A stretch of 64,000 nucleotides of DNA from Legionella sp. Lineage in GTDB: Bacteria; Pseudomonadota; Gammaproteobacteria; Legionellales; Legionellaceae. The stretch covers positions 49,883 through 113,882 of the forward strand of contig JARLJQ010000001.1 in assembly GCA_031291115.1 (NCBI GenBank), read 5' to 3'. The position numbers and the translations under genes were made by a program. The notes beneath the pieces are model-generated. The model was not told where the DNA came from and did not search any database. It saw only the letters and a list, made by a program, of their open reading frames with translations. The number at the start of each line of letters is the position of its first letter. The first letter of the stretch is position 1. This document shows positions 1-9,560 of this stretch, piece by piece.

Positions 1-1195
1 ACCTTTACGACTCAGCTTTGTGGGGCGCAAGCTCCACTCCATGATTTTGTGGGGACCTCCAGGTGTTGGTAAAACAACTATTGCAAGAATAGCTGCTGAA
101 GCGTTTGATTGTGAATGGATTGCGTTGTCAGCGGTTTTTTCTGGAGTGAAAGAGATTCGCGCGGCCATGGAAAAGGCGCAAGATAATTTGACTTTTGGTA
201 AGCATACTATTTTATTTATCGATGAGATTCATCGTTTCAACAAAGCACAACAAGATGCACTACTTCCTTATACTGAATCTGGTTTAATTACTTTTATCGG
301 TGCCACTACAGAAAATCCCTCTTTTGAAGTGAATTCAGCTTTACTTTCCCGAGCACAAGTTTATGTTTTAAAATCATTAACCAATGAAGAGCTTCGGCAA
401 TTATTTGACAAAGCACATCAGGCGATTTTATCTCAAATTCCATTTGATGAAGCAGCAATAGCTATTATTATTGATTTTGCCGATGGAGATGCCAGAAGAT
501 TATTAAACAGCATGGAGCAATTGCATACGGCATGTACTGCGATGAATGCGACACAGGTTGATAAAGATTTTGTGATTAATGCTTTATCTCAAAGTACAAG
601 ACGTTTTGATAAGGGTGGAGAGAACTTTTACGATCAAATTTCTGCTTTGCATAAATCAGTTCGTGGTTCTAATCCAGATGCTGCGCTTTACTGGTTATGT
701 CGTATGTTGGATGGAGGCGTGGATCCTTATTATTTATCAAGGCGTATAGTCAGAATGGCTTGGGAAGATATTGGTTTGGCAGATCCACGTGCCATGCAAA
801 TTGTTAACGATGCGGCAGCAACTTATGAACGACTGGGATCGCCAGAGGGGGAGCTTGCTTTAGGTCAGGCAATTATTTATCTTTCAATTGCTGCGAAAAG
901 TAATGCCGGATATACGGCATTTAATCAAGCCATGGCTTTTGTAAAAAAAGATAAATCTCGTGAAGTACCAATTCATTTGCGTAATGCGCCGACCCGTTTA
1001 ATGAAGCAGTTAGGCTATGGTCATGCATACCGTTATGCCCATGATGAGCCTCATGCTTATGCTGCTGGTGAGCGCTATTTACCTGAAGGGATGGACGATC
1101 CTGGCTGGTATCAACCTGTGCCTCGGGGTTTGGAGATTAAAATTGCTGAGAAAATGGCTTTTTTAAGAAAGCTGGATGAGGATGCAGACGGTTAG
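1..1195 (+). CDS. rarA: Replication-associated recombination protein A (partial, 5' end outside window)
   Basis: AAA+ ATPase of the RarA/MgsA/WRNIP1 family, which acts at stalled replication forks and resembles the clamp-loader ATPases. The reading frame is open from the left edge, so the N-terminus is missing; the first GTG in frame, at 20, lies inside the conserved region and is not the start. Visible motifs are Walker A (GPPGVGKTT), Walker B ([10 protein letters not shown]) and the sensor-like GATTENPSF. The C-terminal part carries the family-typical WEDIGLADP and a tail ending near YLPEG. Length and order fit the E. coli protein less about 40-50 residues. The family assignment is secure. 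Confidence 0.95.
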   Translation, partial: PLRLSFVGRKLHSMILWGPPGVGKTTIARIAAEAFDCEWIALSAVFSGVKEIRAAMEKAQDNLTFGKHTILFIDEIHRFNKAQQDALLPYTESGLITFIGATTENPSFEVNSALLSRAQVYVLKSLTNEELRQLFDKAHQAILSQIPFDEAAIAIIIDFADGDARRLLNSMEQLHTACTAMNATQVDKDFVINALSQSTRRFDKGGENFYDQISALHKSVRGSNPDAALYWLCRMLDGGVDPYYLSRRIVRMAWEDIGLADPRAMQIVNDAAATYERLGSPEGELALGQAIIYLSIAAKSNAGYTAFNQAMAFVKKDKSREVPIHLRNAPTRLMKQLGYGHAYRYAHDEPHAYAAGERYLPEGMDDPGWYQPVPRGLEIKIAEKMAFLRKLDEDADG

Positions 1196-1210
1196 CTCCC
1201 CTCCGAGCGC

Positions 1211-1293
1211 GTCATCCAGAGCGAAGCGAAGGATCTCCCATCAGCTGGCACTGCGCCCCATTCAGGACGTCCTTCGCTGCGCTTTGGATTACA
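1211..1293. repeat. Dispersed palindromic repeat, family A (copy 1)
   Basis: Imperfect inverted repeat. The left arm starts GTCATCCAGAGCGAAGCG and the right arm carries its complement around CCTTCGCTGCGCTTTGGAT. Related copies lie at 13540, 22496, 48772 and 58075, always between genes and mostly just after a stop codon. The transcript would fold into a long hairpin. Whether it acts as a terminator or is simply a spreading REP-like or MITE element cannot be told from sequence. Confidence 0.8.
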
Positions 1294-1447
1294 GGACTTA
1301 AGTGTCATAAAAAAAACGTCCTGAATTTTTTTAAGTCATCAAGTATCAAATAAATCATCAAAACTAATGCTATGATTTTAAAAGCATTTTCATTTTCACC
1401 TAAAGTTTGTTACAGTCTTATTATCCGCAATAATTATACTGTCCAGT

Positions 1448-2449
1448 ATGCATTATTCAAATTATCAAACATGTGCGGTACGGCCTCAGATATCTTTATC
1501 TGAATGGGATATTCTATCGAGTATGCCTACTGCTTTAGTGATTATTAATTCACAAGGGCGAATCGTGTGGTTAAATCCACCTGCGGAAGCAATGCTCGGT
1601 TACGGGTTGCTCAGTTCATTGTGGCTGGATGTTCTGTTACGTGCTTTTGTTCCGCGTGCTGATGATGGGCATGAAGCTTCTTTAGCTGATGGTCGGCGTG
1701 TGCACGTTGATATTGCTACTTTAGACAGCTTGCCAGGTATTTTAATCAGTTTAACTGATGTAACTGCAACCAGAGATTACGAAAAAGCACGGGAAAATGA
1801 GAAGCGTTTAGTTTCTATTGGTACCATGACGGCGCAATTAGCACATCAAATCAGAACGCCTTTGGCTTCTGCAATGCTCTACAGTGACCATTTAAATAGC
1901 CTGCCTGATATTGATGCACGTTCGCAAAGCTGGATTAAACGAATCAAAGACTGTCATATCAGTATTGAGCAACAAATTCAGGATCTATTATTATTTGCCA
2001 GAGGTACAACCATAGTGCCCACGTTGATGGATATGGAACATTGGTGCTCACAATTAACTCAGCGTGCGCAGCCGTATGTCACATCAAAATCCGTTTTATT
2101 TCAAGTCAGTAATCAATTGATTTCGCGTGAAGGATTGATTCACGGTGAGTCTTTAATTGGTGCGGTTTTAAATTTAGTGATTAATGCAATTCAATCTGAT
2201 GCAACAGAGGTTTATTTAACTCTTGCATCTATGGACAATTCCGGTATACAAATACTAGTAGATGATAATGGAAAAGGGATGTCAGAAGAGGTGAAAAATC
2301 ATGCTTCTTCTCCTTTCTACACTACTAAGGCTCAGGGTACTGGTTTAGGTTTAGCGGTAGTTTATGCTGTAGTTAAAGCTCATGGTGGTCGCGTGAGTCT
2401 GGAGTCTACTGAAGGGGTAGGTACGCAGGTTAATCTGTATTTACCGTAA
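1448..2449 (+). CDS. fleS: Sensor histidine kinase FleS/FlrB-like
   Basis: Cytoplasmic two-component kinase expected to phosphorylate the adjacent FleR regulator and control mid-class flagellar genes. Residues about 20-110 form a PAS-like sensor with no membrane segment. The H-box follows, with the phosphoacceptor His at about residue 133 in AHQIRTPLAS. The ATPase domain shows an N-box (NLVINAIQ), a G1 box (DDNGKGM) and a G2 box (GTGLGLAVV). At 333 residues it is short, as expected for a soluble FleS. The response regulator starts 38 bases downstream. No strong ribosome site precedes the ATG at 1448, so an internal Met is a possible alternative start. Confidence 0.9.
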   Translation: MHYSNYQTCAVRPQISLSEWDILSSMPTALVIINSQGRIVWLNPPAEAMLGYGLLSSLWLDVLLRAFVPRADDGHEASLADGRRVHVDIATLDSLPGILISLTDVTATRDYEKARENEKRLVSIGTMTAQLAHQIRTPLASAMLYSDHLNSLPDIDARSQSWIKRIKDCHISIEQQIQDLLLFARGTTIVPTLMDMEHWCSQLTQRAQPYVTSKSVLFQVSNQLISREGLIHGESLIGAVLNLVINAIQSDATEVYLTLASMDNSGIQILVDDNGKGMSEEVKNHASSPFYTTKAQGTGLGLAVVYAVVKAHGGRVSLESTEGVGTQVNLYLP

Positions 2450-2487
2450 GGCGCTATCCTAACTAATAACATTAAAAGGGACTTTTT

Positions 2488-3801
2488 ATGAGTCATGTTC
2501 TAATTGTTGAAGATGATCCAGTATTAAGAGAAGCATTAGCTGAAACAATGACTATTTCGGGTCACACTTACATTACCGCAAAAGACGGTAAAGAGGCTTT
2601 GGCTCTTTTAGAATTGCATAATCCGGCGGTTGTATTAACTGACATTCGCATGGATGAGCTGGATGGCAATCAACTATTGGATGAAATTCATCGAAAACGT
2701 CCCAGCTTACCTGTTATCTTGATGACTGCTTATGGCTCAGTACAAGATGCGGTGGTCGCTATGCGCCGTGGCGCTGTTGATTATTTACAAAAGCCTTTTA
2801 GTGCCCAAGTACTCATTGAAAAAATCAATCAATTTATTAAAGTAGAGCTGGATGAAGATACCGGCGAGCCAATAGCTCAAGATCCCAAAAGCCAGGCTTT
2901 ATTAACGATGGCTTTAAAGGTGGCTCAATCTGATGTGGGTGTGATGATTAGCGGTGAAAGTGGTACGGGTAAAGAGGTTTTAGCTCATTTCATTCATGAT
3001 CACTCTTCACGAAAAAAACAACCTTTCATTGCAATTAACTGCGCAGCAATTCCAGAACAAATGCTGGAAGCTACTTTATTTGGTTATGAAAAAGGCTCTT
3101 TTACTGGCGCCTATAAATCCACTCCTGGAAAATTTGAACAAGCACAAGGCGGTACTTTACTTCTTGATGAGGTGAGTGAAATGCCTTTAAGCTTGCAAGC
3201 TAAATTATTGCGTGTGTTGCAAGAAAAAGAAGTAGAGCGTATTGGCGCGAATAAAACAATTAGCCTGGATGTACGAATTCTTGCGACAACGAACAGATTA
3301 CTTAAAGAAGAGGTTCAGGCGGGTCGTTTTAGAGAGGATTTATTTTACCGTTTAAATATTTTTCCGCTGCAATGGCACCCGTTACGCGAAAGAAAAAATG
3401 ATATTATTCCATTAGCTAATTATTTAATTCGTAAGCATTGCCAACACAAACAACCGACTGTACCTGTAATTAGTCCTACGGCACAAAAATTAATGCTGGT
3501 TTATCCTTGGCCAGGAAATGCGCGGGAGTTGGATAATGTCATTCAAAGAGCATTAGTGTTACAAACGCAAGGCATTATAGAAGCAGAACATTTGCAGCTG
3601 TCAGCAACGGCAACTTTAGCCCCAGAAACCTCTTCTGCAGTGAGCAGTAAAAACTTACAAATCCATGAATTTGAATTAATTGAGAAAACTTTATTGGAAA
3701 ATGAAGGAAATAGGCAAAAAGTAGCGGCTTTATTAGGTGTAAGTGAGAGAACTTTACGATATAAGCTAGCAAAAATGCGCGAAGAAGGGTATGTTGTATA
3801 G
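2488..3801 (+). CDS. fleR: Sigma-54-dependent response regulator FleR/FlrC-like
   Basis: NtrC-type activator of sigma-54 promoters and partner of the upstream kinase. The receiver domain covers residues 1-120 with phosphoacceptor Asp52 in LTDIRM. The AAA+ domain has Walker A GESGTGKE and Walker B LLLDEVSEM. The sigma-54 contact loop reads GSFTGA where the consensus is GAFTGA. A C-terminal Fis-type helix-turn-helix contains VAALLGVSERTLRYKL. An AAAAGGGA ribosome site precedes the ATG. Its position before fliE supports control of the flagellar block. Confidence 0.92.
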   Translation: MSHVLIVEDDPVLREALAETMTISGHTYITAKDGKEALALLELHNPAVVLTDIRMDELDGNQLLDEIHRKRPSLPVILMTAYGSVQDAVVAMRRGAVDYLQKPFSAQVLIEKINQFIKVELDEDTGEPIAQDPKSQALLTMALKVAQSDVGVMISGESGTGKEVLAHFIHDHSSRKKQPFIAINCAAIPEQMLEATLFGYEKGSFTGAYKSTPGKFEQAQGGTLLLDEVSEMPLSLQAKLLRVLQEKEVERIGANKTISLDVRILATTNRLLKEEVQAGRFREDLFYRLNIFPLQWHPLRERKNDIIPLANYLIRKHCQHKQPTVPVISPTAQKLMLVYPWPGNARELDNVIQRALVLQTQGIIEAEHLQLSATATLAPETSSAVSSKNLQIHEFELIEKTLLENEGNRQKVAALLGVSERTLRYKLAKMREEGYVV

Positions 3802-3917
3802 CAGATAATTTAAAGGACTCAAATCATAAGCTGAGGGATCGTTAGGTATATGATTTGACATTAAAAATAATAATAAAAACATAATGCATATTTTTTTTGT
3901 AGAGGATGAATAAGGAC

Positions 3918-4232
3918 ATGAGTAACATTAATACCGTTAACCTGCTTAACCAAATTCAATCAATGGCAGCAAAAGCAGAAGGTGCTGTAGTTGATACAGA
4001 AACAAATCAATCTCCCTTTAGTTCAGTTTTTCAAAATGCATTGAACCATGTGAGTGATCTTTCGCAAAAATCTGACTCCTTAAAATCACGTTTTGAACTT
4101 GGCGATCCTAATGTAAGTATTGGTGAAGTGATGATTGCTTCACAAAAATCTAATTTAGGTCTGGAAGCTACTGTTCGAGTTAGAAATAAATGTGTGCAAG
4201 CATATCAAGATATTATGAGTATGCCCGTATAG
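3918..4232 (+). CDS. fliE: Flagellar hook-basal body complex protein FliE
   Basis: Small protein that joins the MS ring to the proximal rod in the periplasm. It is about 104 residues and has the family-typical C-terminal stretch SIGEVMIASQKSNLGLEATV followed by VRNKCVQAYQDIMSMPV. An in-frame ATG at 3906 directly abuts the AGAGG motif, which leaves no spacer, so the ATG at 3918 is preferred. The gene opens the fliEFGHIJ run and lies about 100 bases after fleR. No convincing sigma-54 -24/-12 element was seen upstream. Confidence 0.92.
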   Translation: MSNINTVNLLNQIQSMAAKAEGAVVDTETNQSPFSSVFQNALNHVSDLSQKSDSLKSRFELGDPNVSIGEVMIASQKSNLGLEATVRVRNKCVQAYQDIMSMPV

Positions 4233-4285
4233 ACAAATCGTAGCCTCCGCGCTATTTTACAAGGCATATCTCACAGGAGTTTAAT

Positions 4286-5914
4286 ATGGCATTGGCTGAT
4301 AATGCTTCGATGGTAGCAGCAAAATTTGCAAGCTTATCTATTCCTCGTCAAATTGGGTTATTAATTGGCTTGGCGGCGAGTGTCGCAATTGGTTTAGCAG
4401 TAGTTTTATGGTCGAGAGACCCTAATTATGTTCCATTGTACGCTCAAATGAATGCACGTGATGCAGCAGAGGTCGTATCTGCATTAGAGCGTAACGGTAT
4501 TGAATTTAAAATTGATAGTAACAATAGTACTATTTTAATTCCTTCTGAGCGCCTGCAAAGTGCTCGTCTTAAATTAGCTGCAGAAGGATTGCCGCGTGAC
4601 CCGGGTGGTTCTCAGGAACTGTTTACGGGAAGTAACGCATTTAACAGCAGCCAGTTCATGGAGAGCGCGCGTTACAAACAAGCCTTGGAGGCGGAGTTAG
4701 CGCGTACTATCAGTAAATTTAATGATATTAAATCCGCTCGTGTGCATTTGGCGATTCCACGTGAATCCGCTTTTGTCCGTGATTCAAATCAACCCAGCGC
4801 TTCAGTTTTTATTGATGTATATTCGGGTTTGGAACTTAAAAAACACACGATTGCAGCGATTGTAAGTTTAGTCGCATCAAGTATTCCCAATTTATCAGCC
4901 AATAAAGTAACTGTAGTTGATCAAGATGGTCAGTTGTTGAATGAAGGTGGCGGTCAGACTTTATTCTCGGATACTGAACGTTTTTCTGATTACAGACAAA
5001 ATCTGGAACATCAATATACACAAAAAATTCAAGATATATTAACGCCAATGTTAGGTTATGGTCGTGTTCGAGCTAAAGTATCTGCTGATATTGATTTTAC
5101 AAGCTACGAGCAAACGCAGGAAATGTTTAATCCAGAACTACCTTCATTACGCAGTGAACAAAAAATGGAAGAAAAACGTAACTCTGCAAATGATGCAGTT
5201 GGGGTTCCTGGAACTTTATCCAATACACCACAGCAGCCTCCGGCACTTACAGCTAAAACGCCTGCAGGAGCAAATCCGCAGCAGCCACCAGCAACTGACT
5301 CAAGTCAATCCAGTGATGTGCGGACTCAAAGCACTAAAAATTTTGAACTGGATAAAACGATCAGTCATACTAAAAATCAGCCTGGCACAATTAAGCGATT
5401 GTCTGTTGCCGTATTAGTTGATAATCCCGCTGTGTTGGATGAAAAAACTAAAAAAATGGTGAAAAAGCCATTGAGTGCGAAAGATATTAGTCAAATCAAA
5501 TTATTGGTTGCTGATGCGATAGGCCTTAATATACAACGAGGCGATAGTTTGAATGTTATTAATAGTGATTTTATAAAACCAGAACCAATTGCAGCAATCC
5601 CAGAAGAGCGTTTTTGGCAGAAAGATATTTTCTGGTCAATAATGAAACAGGTGGCTGGCGCATTATTTATCCTGGCAATGATCTTCGGCGTGTTAAGACC
5701 CATGCTGAAGACCCTGGCCAATAATAAAGGTGGTGCAGGTGGTGGTATTGAATATATGGATGAAACAGAACCAGGTGAGTTGACTTATGATGGTTCATTG
5801 GCTGTTAAAGACGCCAATGACTATGAATCTCAATTAAATTTATTACGGCAAGTGGTTGATAAAGAACCCAAGCGTGTTGCACAGGTAGTTAAAACTTGGG
5901 TTGATCGGGGGTAA
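4286..5914 (+). CDS. fliF: Flagellar MS-ring protein FliF
   Basis: Builds the membrane and supramembrane ring that houses the export apparatus. It is 542 residues long. One membrane span lies near residues 22-42 (IGLLIGLAASVAIGLAVVLW) and a second near 450-470. Between them is the periplasmic ring-building region with a Pro/Gln/Thr-rich linker at about 310-350. The C-terminal cytoplasmic tail ends QVVKTWVDRG, the segment that binds FliG. A CAGGAG ribosome site sits eight bases before the ATG. fliG starts two bases after the stop, which suggests translational coupling. Confidence 0.95.
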   Translation: MALADNASMVAAKFASLSIPRQIGLLIGLAASVAIGLAVVLWSRDPNYVPLYAQMNARDAAEVVSALERNGIEFKIDSNNSTILIPSERLQSARLKLAAEGLPRDPGGSQELFTGSNAFNSSQFMESARYKQALEAELARTISKFNDIKSARVHLAIPRESAFVRDSNQPSASVFIDVYSGLELKKHTIAAIVSLVASSIPNLSANKVTVVDQDGQLLNEGGGQTLFSDTERFSDYRQNLEHQYTQKIQDILTPMLGYGRVRAKVSADIDFTSYEQTQEMFNPELPSLRSEQKMEEKRNSANDAVGVPGTLSNTPQQPPALTAKTPAGANPQQPPATDSSQSSDVRTQSTKNFELDKTISHTKNQPGTIKRLSVAVLVDNPAVLDEKTKKMVKKPLSAKDISQIKLLVADAIGLNIQRGDSLNVINSDFIKPEPIAAIPEERFWQKDIFWSIMKQVAGALFILAMIFGVLRPMLKTLANNKGGAGGGIEYMDETEPGELTYDGSLAVKDANDYESQLNLLRQVVDKEPKRVAQVVKTWVDRG

Positions 5915-5916
5915 GA

Positions 5917-6906
5917 ATGGATGGAATTGAACGTGCAGCCATACTGCTATTAAGCATGGGTGAAAAAAACGCTGCTGAAGTTTTAAGACACTTGGAACCG
6001 AAGCAAGTACAAAAGGTAGGTGTAGCGATGACTACACTGAGCACTGTAACTAAGGCAAAAATGCAAAACGTTCTGATGGATTTTACCAATGCTATTGGCG
6101 ATCAGACGAGCCTTACTATCGATACGGAACATTATTTGCGAACAGTGCTTATCGAAGCTTTGGGTCTGGAAAAGGCCACTCCATTTATTGACCGCATTTT
6201 AGTTTCAGATAAAGACAGCGGTCTTAATCGTTTAAAATGGTTAGACGGTCGATTAATTGCTGACGTTATTCGAAACGAACACCCTCAAATTATAGCTACT
6301 ATATTAATTCATCTGGACAGTGAGCAAGCAGCTGAGGTGGTGAGTTATTTTAGTATAGAAAAACGCTCTGAAGTGTTGTTACGTATGTGCAATATTGATA
6401 CGGTAAAACCTGAGGCTATTAGTGAGCTGGGTCAAGTAATTGAAAAACAACTCAGTGGCCAGAAGGTGAGTAAATCAGCTTCAATTGGTGGTATTAAAAG
6501 CGTTGCTGATGTCATCAACTATTTTGATGGCGCGATGGAAGATGAAGTACTGAATAAAATTAAAGATTGGGATCATGACTTAAGCGAGAAGATTAGAGAT
6601 AAAATGTTTGTCTTTGAAAACCTCATTGATATGGACGATCGCAGTGTACAAACATTACTGCGTGATGTCCCTCCAGAATTATTAAAATTGGCTTTAAAAG
6701 GCACTACAGAACCTACTAAAGAAAAAATCTACGCAAATATGTCCAAACGTGCAGCGGACTTACTTCGTGAAGATATTGAGCTGCAAGGCCCGGTTAAAGT
6801 GGTTGATGTAGAACGCGCACAACGCGATATTTTAGGAATCGCGAAGAGCATGGCTGAAGACGGAAAAATTGCCTTGGGTGCCAAGGGCGGAGATGAGATG
6901 ATTTAG
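5917..6906 (+). CDS. fliG: Flagellar motor switch protein FliG
   Basis: Rotor protein of the C ring that binds FliF at its N-terminus and stator MotA at its C-terminus. The 329 residues begin IERAAILLLSMGEKNAAEVL, the usual FliG N-domain. The middle domain carries the conserved EHPQIIATIL. The C-terminal domain contains FENLIDMDDRSVQTLLRDV, whose charged residues are the torque helix of the family. Full length and normal. A palindromic repeat of about 120 bases separates it from fliH, which is unusual inside this operon. Confidence 0.96.
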   Translation: MDGIERAAILLLSMGEKNAAEVLRHLEPKQVQKVGVAMTTLSTVTKAKMQNVLMDFTNAIGDQTSLTIDTEHYLRTVLIEALGLEKATPFIDRILVSDKDSGLNRLKWLDGRLIADVIRNEHPQIIATILIHLDSEQAAEVVSYFSIEKRSEVLLRMCNIDTVKPEAISELGQVIEKQLSGQKVSKSASIGGIKSVADVINYFDGAMEDEVLNKIKDWDHDLSEKIRDKMFVFENLIDMDDRSVQTLLRDVPPELLKLALKGTTEPTKEKIYANMSKRAADLLREDIELQGPVKVVDVERAQRDILGIAKSMAEDGKIALGAKGGDEMI

Positions 6907-6940
6907 TGATTTCGTAAGCTAACTCAGTTCAAGAACTACT

Positions 6941-7062
6941 TCTCCACTTCCCCGTTCGGGCTGAGGAGGAGCGTTAGCGACGTCTCGAAGCCTTGGTAAT
7001 CTTGGCGCCAAGGCTTCGAGACGGCATGAATGCCTCCTCAGCCCGAACGGAGAGAGGAGAAT
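6941..7062. repeat. Dispersed palindromic repeat, family D (copy 1), inside the fli operon
   Basis: Nearly perfect inverted repeat. Left-arm motifs CCGTTCGGGCTGAGGAGG and GTCTCGAAGCCTTGG are matched by right-arm CCAAGGCTTCGAGAC and CCTCCTCAGCCCGAACGG. Diverged relatives lie at 26519 and 32762. It fills the gap between fliG and fliH and would form a very stable RNA hairpin within a presumed polycistronic transcript. Confidence 0.85.
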
Positions 7063-7103
7063 GCGAATTACATTGTTGTACCAGGGGATGAGAAGGACTT
7101 TAC

Positions 7104-7751
7104 ATGTCAAATAAATTTGAACCTTATAATTTAAAACCAGATAAAAACAACGAATTCAGTACTTGGGAATATCAAGCAGCTAAAGAACAAGAAGAAGTTG
7201 TTGTAGTTGATGAAAAAGCAGAATTTCTTGCTGAATGCGAACGCTTACGTCAGGATGCTGTAAAAAAAGGTTATGAGCAAGGCCAGCAACACGCTTTGAC
7301 CGAGTTGAATGAAAAAAGGAAAGAGCTTGCCGCTTGGTTAGACCTTATCCAAAACCCGGTAAAACTTTTAGATGAACACTTAATCCAAGACGTAATTCAG
7401 ACAATTACCTGGCTAAGCCAGCATTGTATTTCTGTAGAGTTAAGTGTTAATCCTGAAAAACTCCGTGATTTATTAAATGAAATCAAAACCGAATTACCCT
7501 CATTAACTAATCATCGTCATCTGGCTATGAATCCGCTTGATGTAGCTTGGGTTCAGGCCGAATTTGGTGAAAATGAAATTCCTGGATTGCATCAAATTTT
7601 AGTCGCCGATCCTGCATTAAATCGAGGTGATTTTTATCTAAAAGGGGAGCACAGCGAACTGGATGGTCGTATGCATACGCGATTTTCCACCTTGTTTGCA
7701 AAATACCTTACTAAAGATAATTTGATTGTACCTATTCAAGTACAGGATTAA
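7104..7751 (+). CDS. fliH: Flagellar assembly protein FliH
   Basis: Negative regulator and stator-like partner of the FliI export ATPase. At 215 residues it is typical. The N-terminal third is charged and likely helical, with GYEQGQQHAL matching the FliH glycine-repeat helix region. The C-terminal half has the FliH/V-ATPase E-subunit style pattern, ending with LNRGDFYLKGEHSELDG. An AAGGAC motif precedes the ATG. fliI starts three bases after the stop. Assignment rests on context and on the C-terminal domain, because FliH is poorly conserved. Confidence 0.88.
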   Translation: MSNKFEPYNLKPDKNNEFSTWEYQAAKEQEEVVVVDEKAEFLAECERLRQDAVKKGYEQGQQHALTELNEKRKELAAWLDLIQNPVKLLDEHLIQDVIQTITWLSQHCISVELSVNPEKLRDLLNEIKTELPSLTNHRHLAMNPLDVAWVQAEFGENEIPGLHQILVADPALNRGDFYLKGEHSELDGRMHTRFSTLFAKYLTKDNLIVPIQVQD

Positions 7752-7754
7752 ATA

Positions 7755-9095
7755 ATGGCTATATATGAATCCCGTCTTGCTAAAATAATGTCTGATGTCC
7801 GTGTGCAAGGACATTCAGGGTTATTGCATTGTGGCCGAGTAAGCCGTGCAGTAGGTCTTACTCTTGAAGCCAAAGGTTTTAATCAGGCTGTGGGTGCGCG
7901 TTGCTTTATTAATGTGAGTGAATCCCATGCGATTGAAGCTGAAGTTGTTGGTTTTTCCCATGAAAATACGTATTTAATGTCTATTGGCGCGATCCAGGGC
8001 TTGGCTCCTGGCATGATTATTACGCCAACCGGTCGTGTGGCTCAAGTTGAGGCTGGCTGGTCTTTATTAGGGCGTGTGGTTAATGGTTCGGGGACTCTTA
8101 TAGACGAAGGCCCTCCCATTGAGCTGGCCGAGACTTGTCCTATAGAACCACCTTCAATTAATCCATTAAAACGCGCCGTAATTGATACCCATATGGACGT
8201 AGGAATACGTGCTATCAATAGTTTGTTGACAGTAGGGCGTGGTCAACGTATTGGCCTGTTTGCTGGAAGTGGGGTAGGAAAATCGGTTCTATTAGGTATG
8301 ATGACGCGCTTTACTAAAGCAGATGTTGTGGTCGTTGGCTTGATTGGCGAACGAGGTCGTGAAGTTAAAGAGTTTATCGAATGCAGCTTAGGCGAAGAAG
8401 GTTTAAAGCGGGCTGTAGTGGTGGCTTCGCCTGCAGATGAAAGTCCTTTAATGCGACTTCATGGTGCGAAAGTTGCAACCAGTATTGCAGAGTATTTTCG
8501 TGACCAGGGAAAACACGTTTTGTTACTTATGGATTCTTTAACCCGCTTTGCGCAAGCACAAAGAGAAATTGCTTTATCCATTGGTGAAGCACCAGCAACC
8601 AAAGGATATCCACCGTCGGTTTTTGCCAAATTACCAAAATTAGTTGAGCGTGCAGGAAATGGAGAGCCTGGAAAAGGTTCTATTACTGCGTTTTATACGG
8701 TCTTAACAGAAGGAGATGATTTACAGGATCCGATAGCAGATTCAGCCCGAGCTATTTTAGATGGCCATATTGTTTTAAGTCGCTCGTTGGCTGAAGAAGG
8801 AATGTATCCAGCAATTGATTTAGAAGCGTCCATTAGTCGTGTTATGCAAAGTGTCGTATCAGAACAACAAATGAGTGATATGTTGGTATTGAAAAAAAAC
8901 TTGTCTCTCTATGAAAAAAACAAAGATTTTATCTTGCTTGGAGCCTATGTGAAAGGTACTGATCCTGCACTGGATAAAGCAATTTTAGCACGCGATAAAA
9001 TCAGGAGTTTTATGGAGCAAGGAATGAATGAACAATGTAATTTCAGTGACAGCGTGAATTTATTATCTCAGTTAGCATCGTCGTTAAGGAGTTAA
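7755..9095 (+). CDS. fliI: Flagellum-specific export ATPase FliI
   Basis: Hexameric F1-beta-like ATPase of the flagellar type III export apparatus. The 446 residues contain Walker [14 protein letters not shown] at about 165-177, the family signature [13 protein letters not shown], Walker [20 protein letters not shown], and the catalytic region around [15 protein letters not shown]. It lies between fliH and fliJ, as in other flagellar operons. No anomaly is visible. Confidence 0.97.
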   Translation: MAIYESRLAKIMSDVRVQGHSGLLHCGRVSRAVGLTLEAKGFNQAVGARCFINVSESHAIEAEVVGFSHENTYLMSIGAIQGLAPGMIITPTGRVAQVEAGWSLLGRVVNGSGTLIDEGPPIELAETCPIEPPSINPLKRAVIDTHMDVGIRAINSLLTVGRGQRIGLFAGSGVGKSVLLGMMTRFTKADVVVVGLIGERGREVKEFIECSLGEEGLKRAVVVASPADESPLMRLHGAKVATSIAEYFRDQGKHVLLLMDSLTRFAQAQREIALSIGEAPATKGYPPSVFAKLPKLVERAGNGEPGKGSITAFYTVLTEGDDLQDPIADSARAILDGHIVLSRSLAEEGMYPAIDLEASISRVMQSVVSEQQMSDMLVLKKNLSLYEKNKDFILLGAYVKGTDPALDKAILARDKIRSFMEQGMNEQCNFSDSVNLLSQLASSLRS

Positions 9096-9098
9096 GCC

Positions 9099-9560
9099 GT
9101 GAATCAGCGATTGGACCGCTTGTTGCAACTGTTAGACATAAAAAAAGAAGCAACCCGGATAGCATACCAGGAGCTTGTTAATGCGCAGGAGCAGTTTAAG
9201 AAACACAAATTAAAGCATGAACAATTAGTGGGGTATCGACAGGATTATTTAAAACAGGTAGAAGCCATTGGGGAACATGGTACTTCGGTAGGGCGTTTAC
9301 GGAATCGTATTGATTTTATCAGTCATTTGGACATGGCTTTAGTGCAATTAAACGGCCACTTAGCCTATCTTGCAAAGCTTAGAACTAAGGCGGGAGTACA
9401 CTACAAACAGACTAAAACTTCTGAAGAAGGGGTCGTTATTTTAATAGATCGTGTTAAAAATGTACAGTCACTTAAATTGCAACGCATAGAACAGAAAGAA
9501 AATGATGAGTATGCGCAAAAGCAGTGGTATAGTGATAAAATTAAAGAGCAATCTGAGTAG
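9099..9560 (+). CDS. fliJ: Flagellar export chaperone FliJ
   Basis: Coiled-coil protein that sits in the FliI hexamer and helps engage export substrates. It has 153 residues, nearly all predicted helix and rich in Lys, Gln and Glu, with no domain motif beyond this pattern. It starts with GTG after GGAGTTAAGCC. Its stop overlaps the GTG start of the next gene by one base. Identification depends on the fliI neighbour and on length and composition. Confidence 0.85.
   Translation: MNQRLDRLLQLLDIKKEATRIAYQELVNAQEQFKKHKLKHEQLVGYRQDYLKQVEAIGEHGTSVGRLRNRIDFISHLDMALVQLNGHLAYLAKLRTKAGVHYKQTKTSEEGVVILIDRVKNVQSLKLQRIEQKENDEYAQKQWYSDKIKEQSE

Noticed and set aside
1196..3917. Sigma-54 -24/-12 promoters before fleS and fliE
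   Set aside because: No TGGCAC-N5-TTGC-like element was found at either place. Control may act through other promoters or further upstream.
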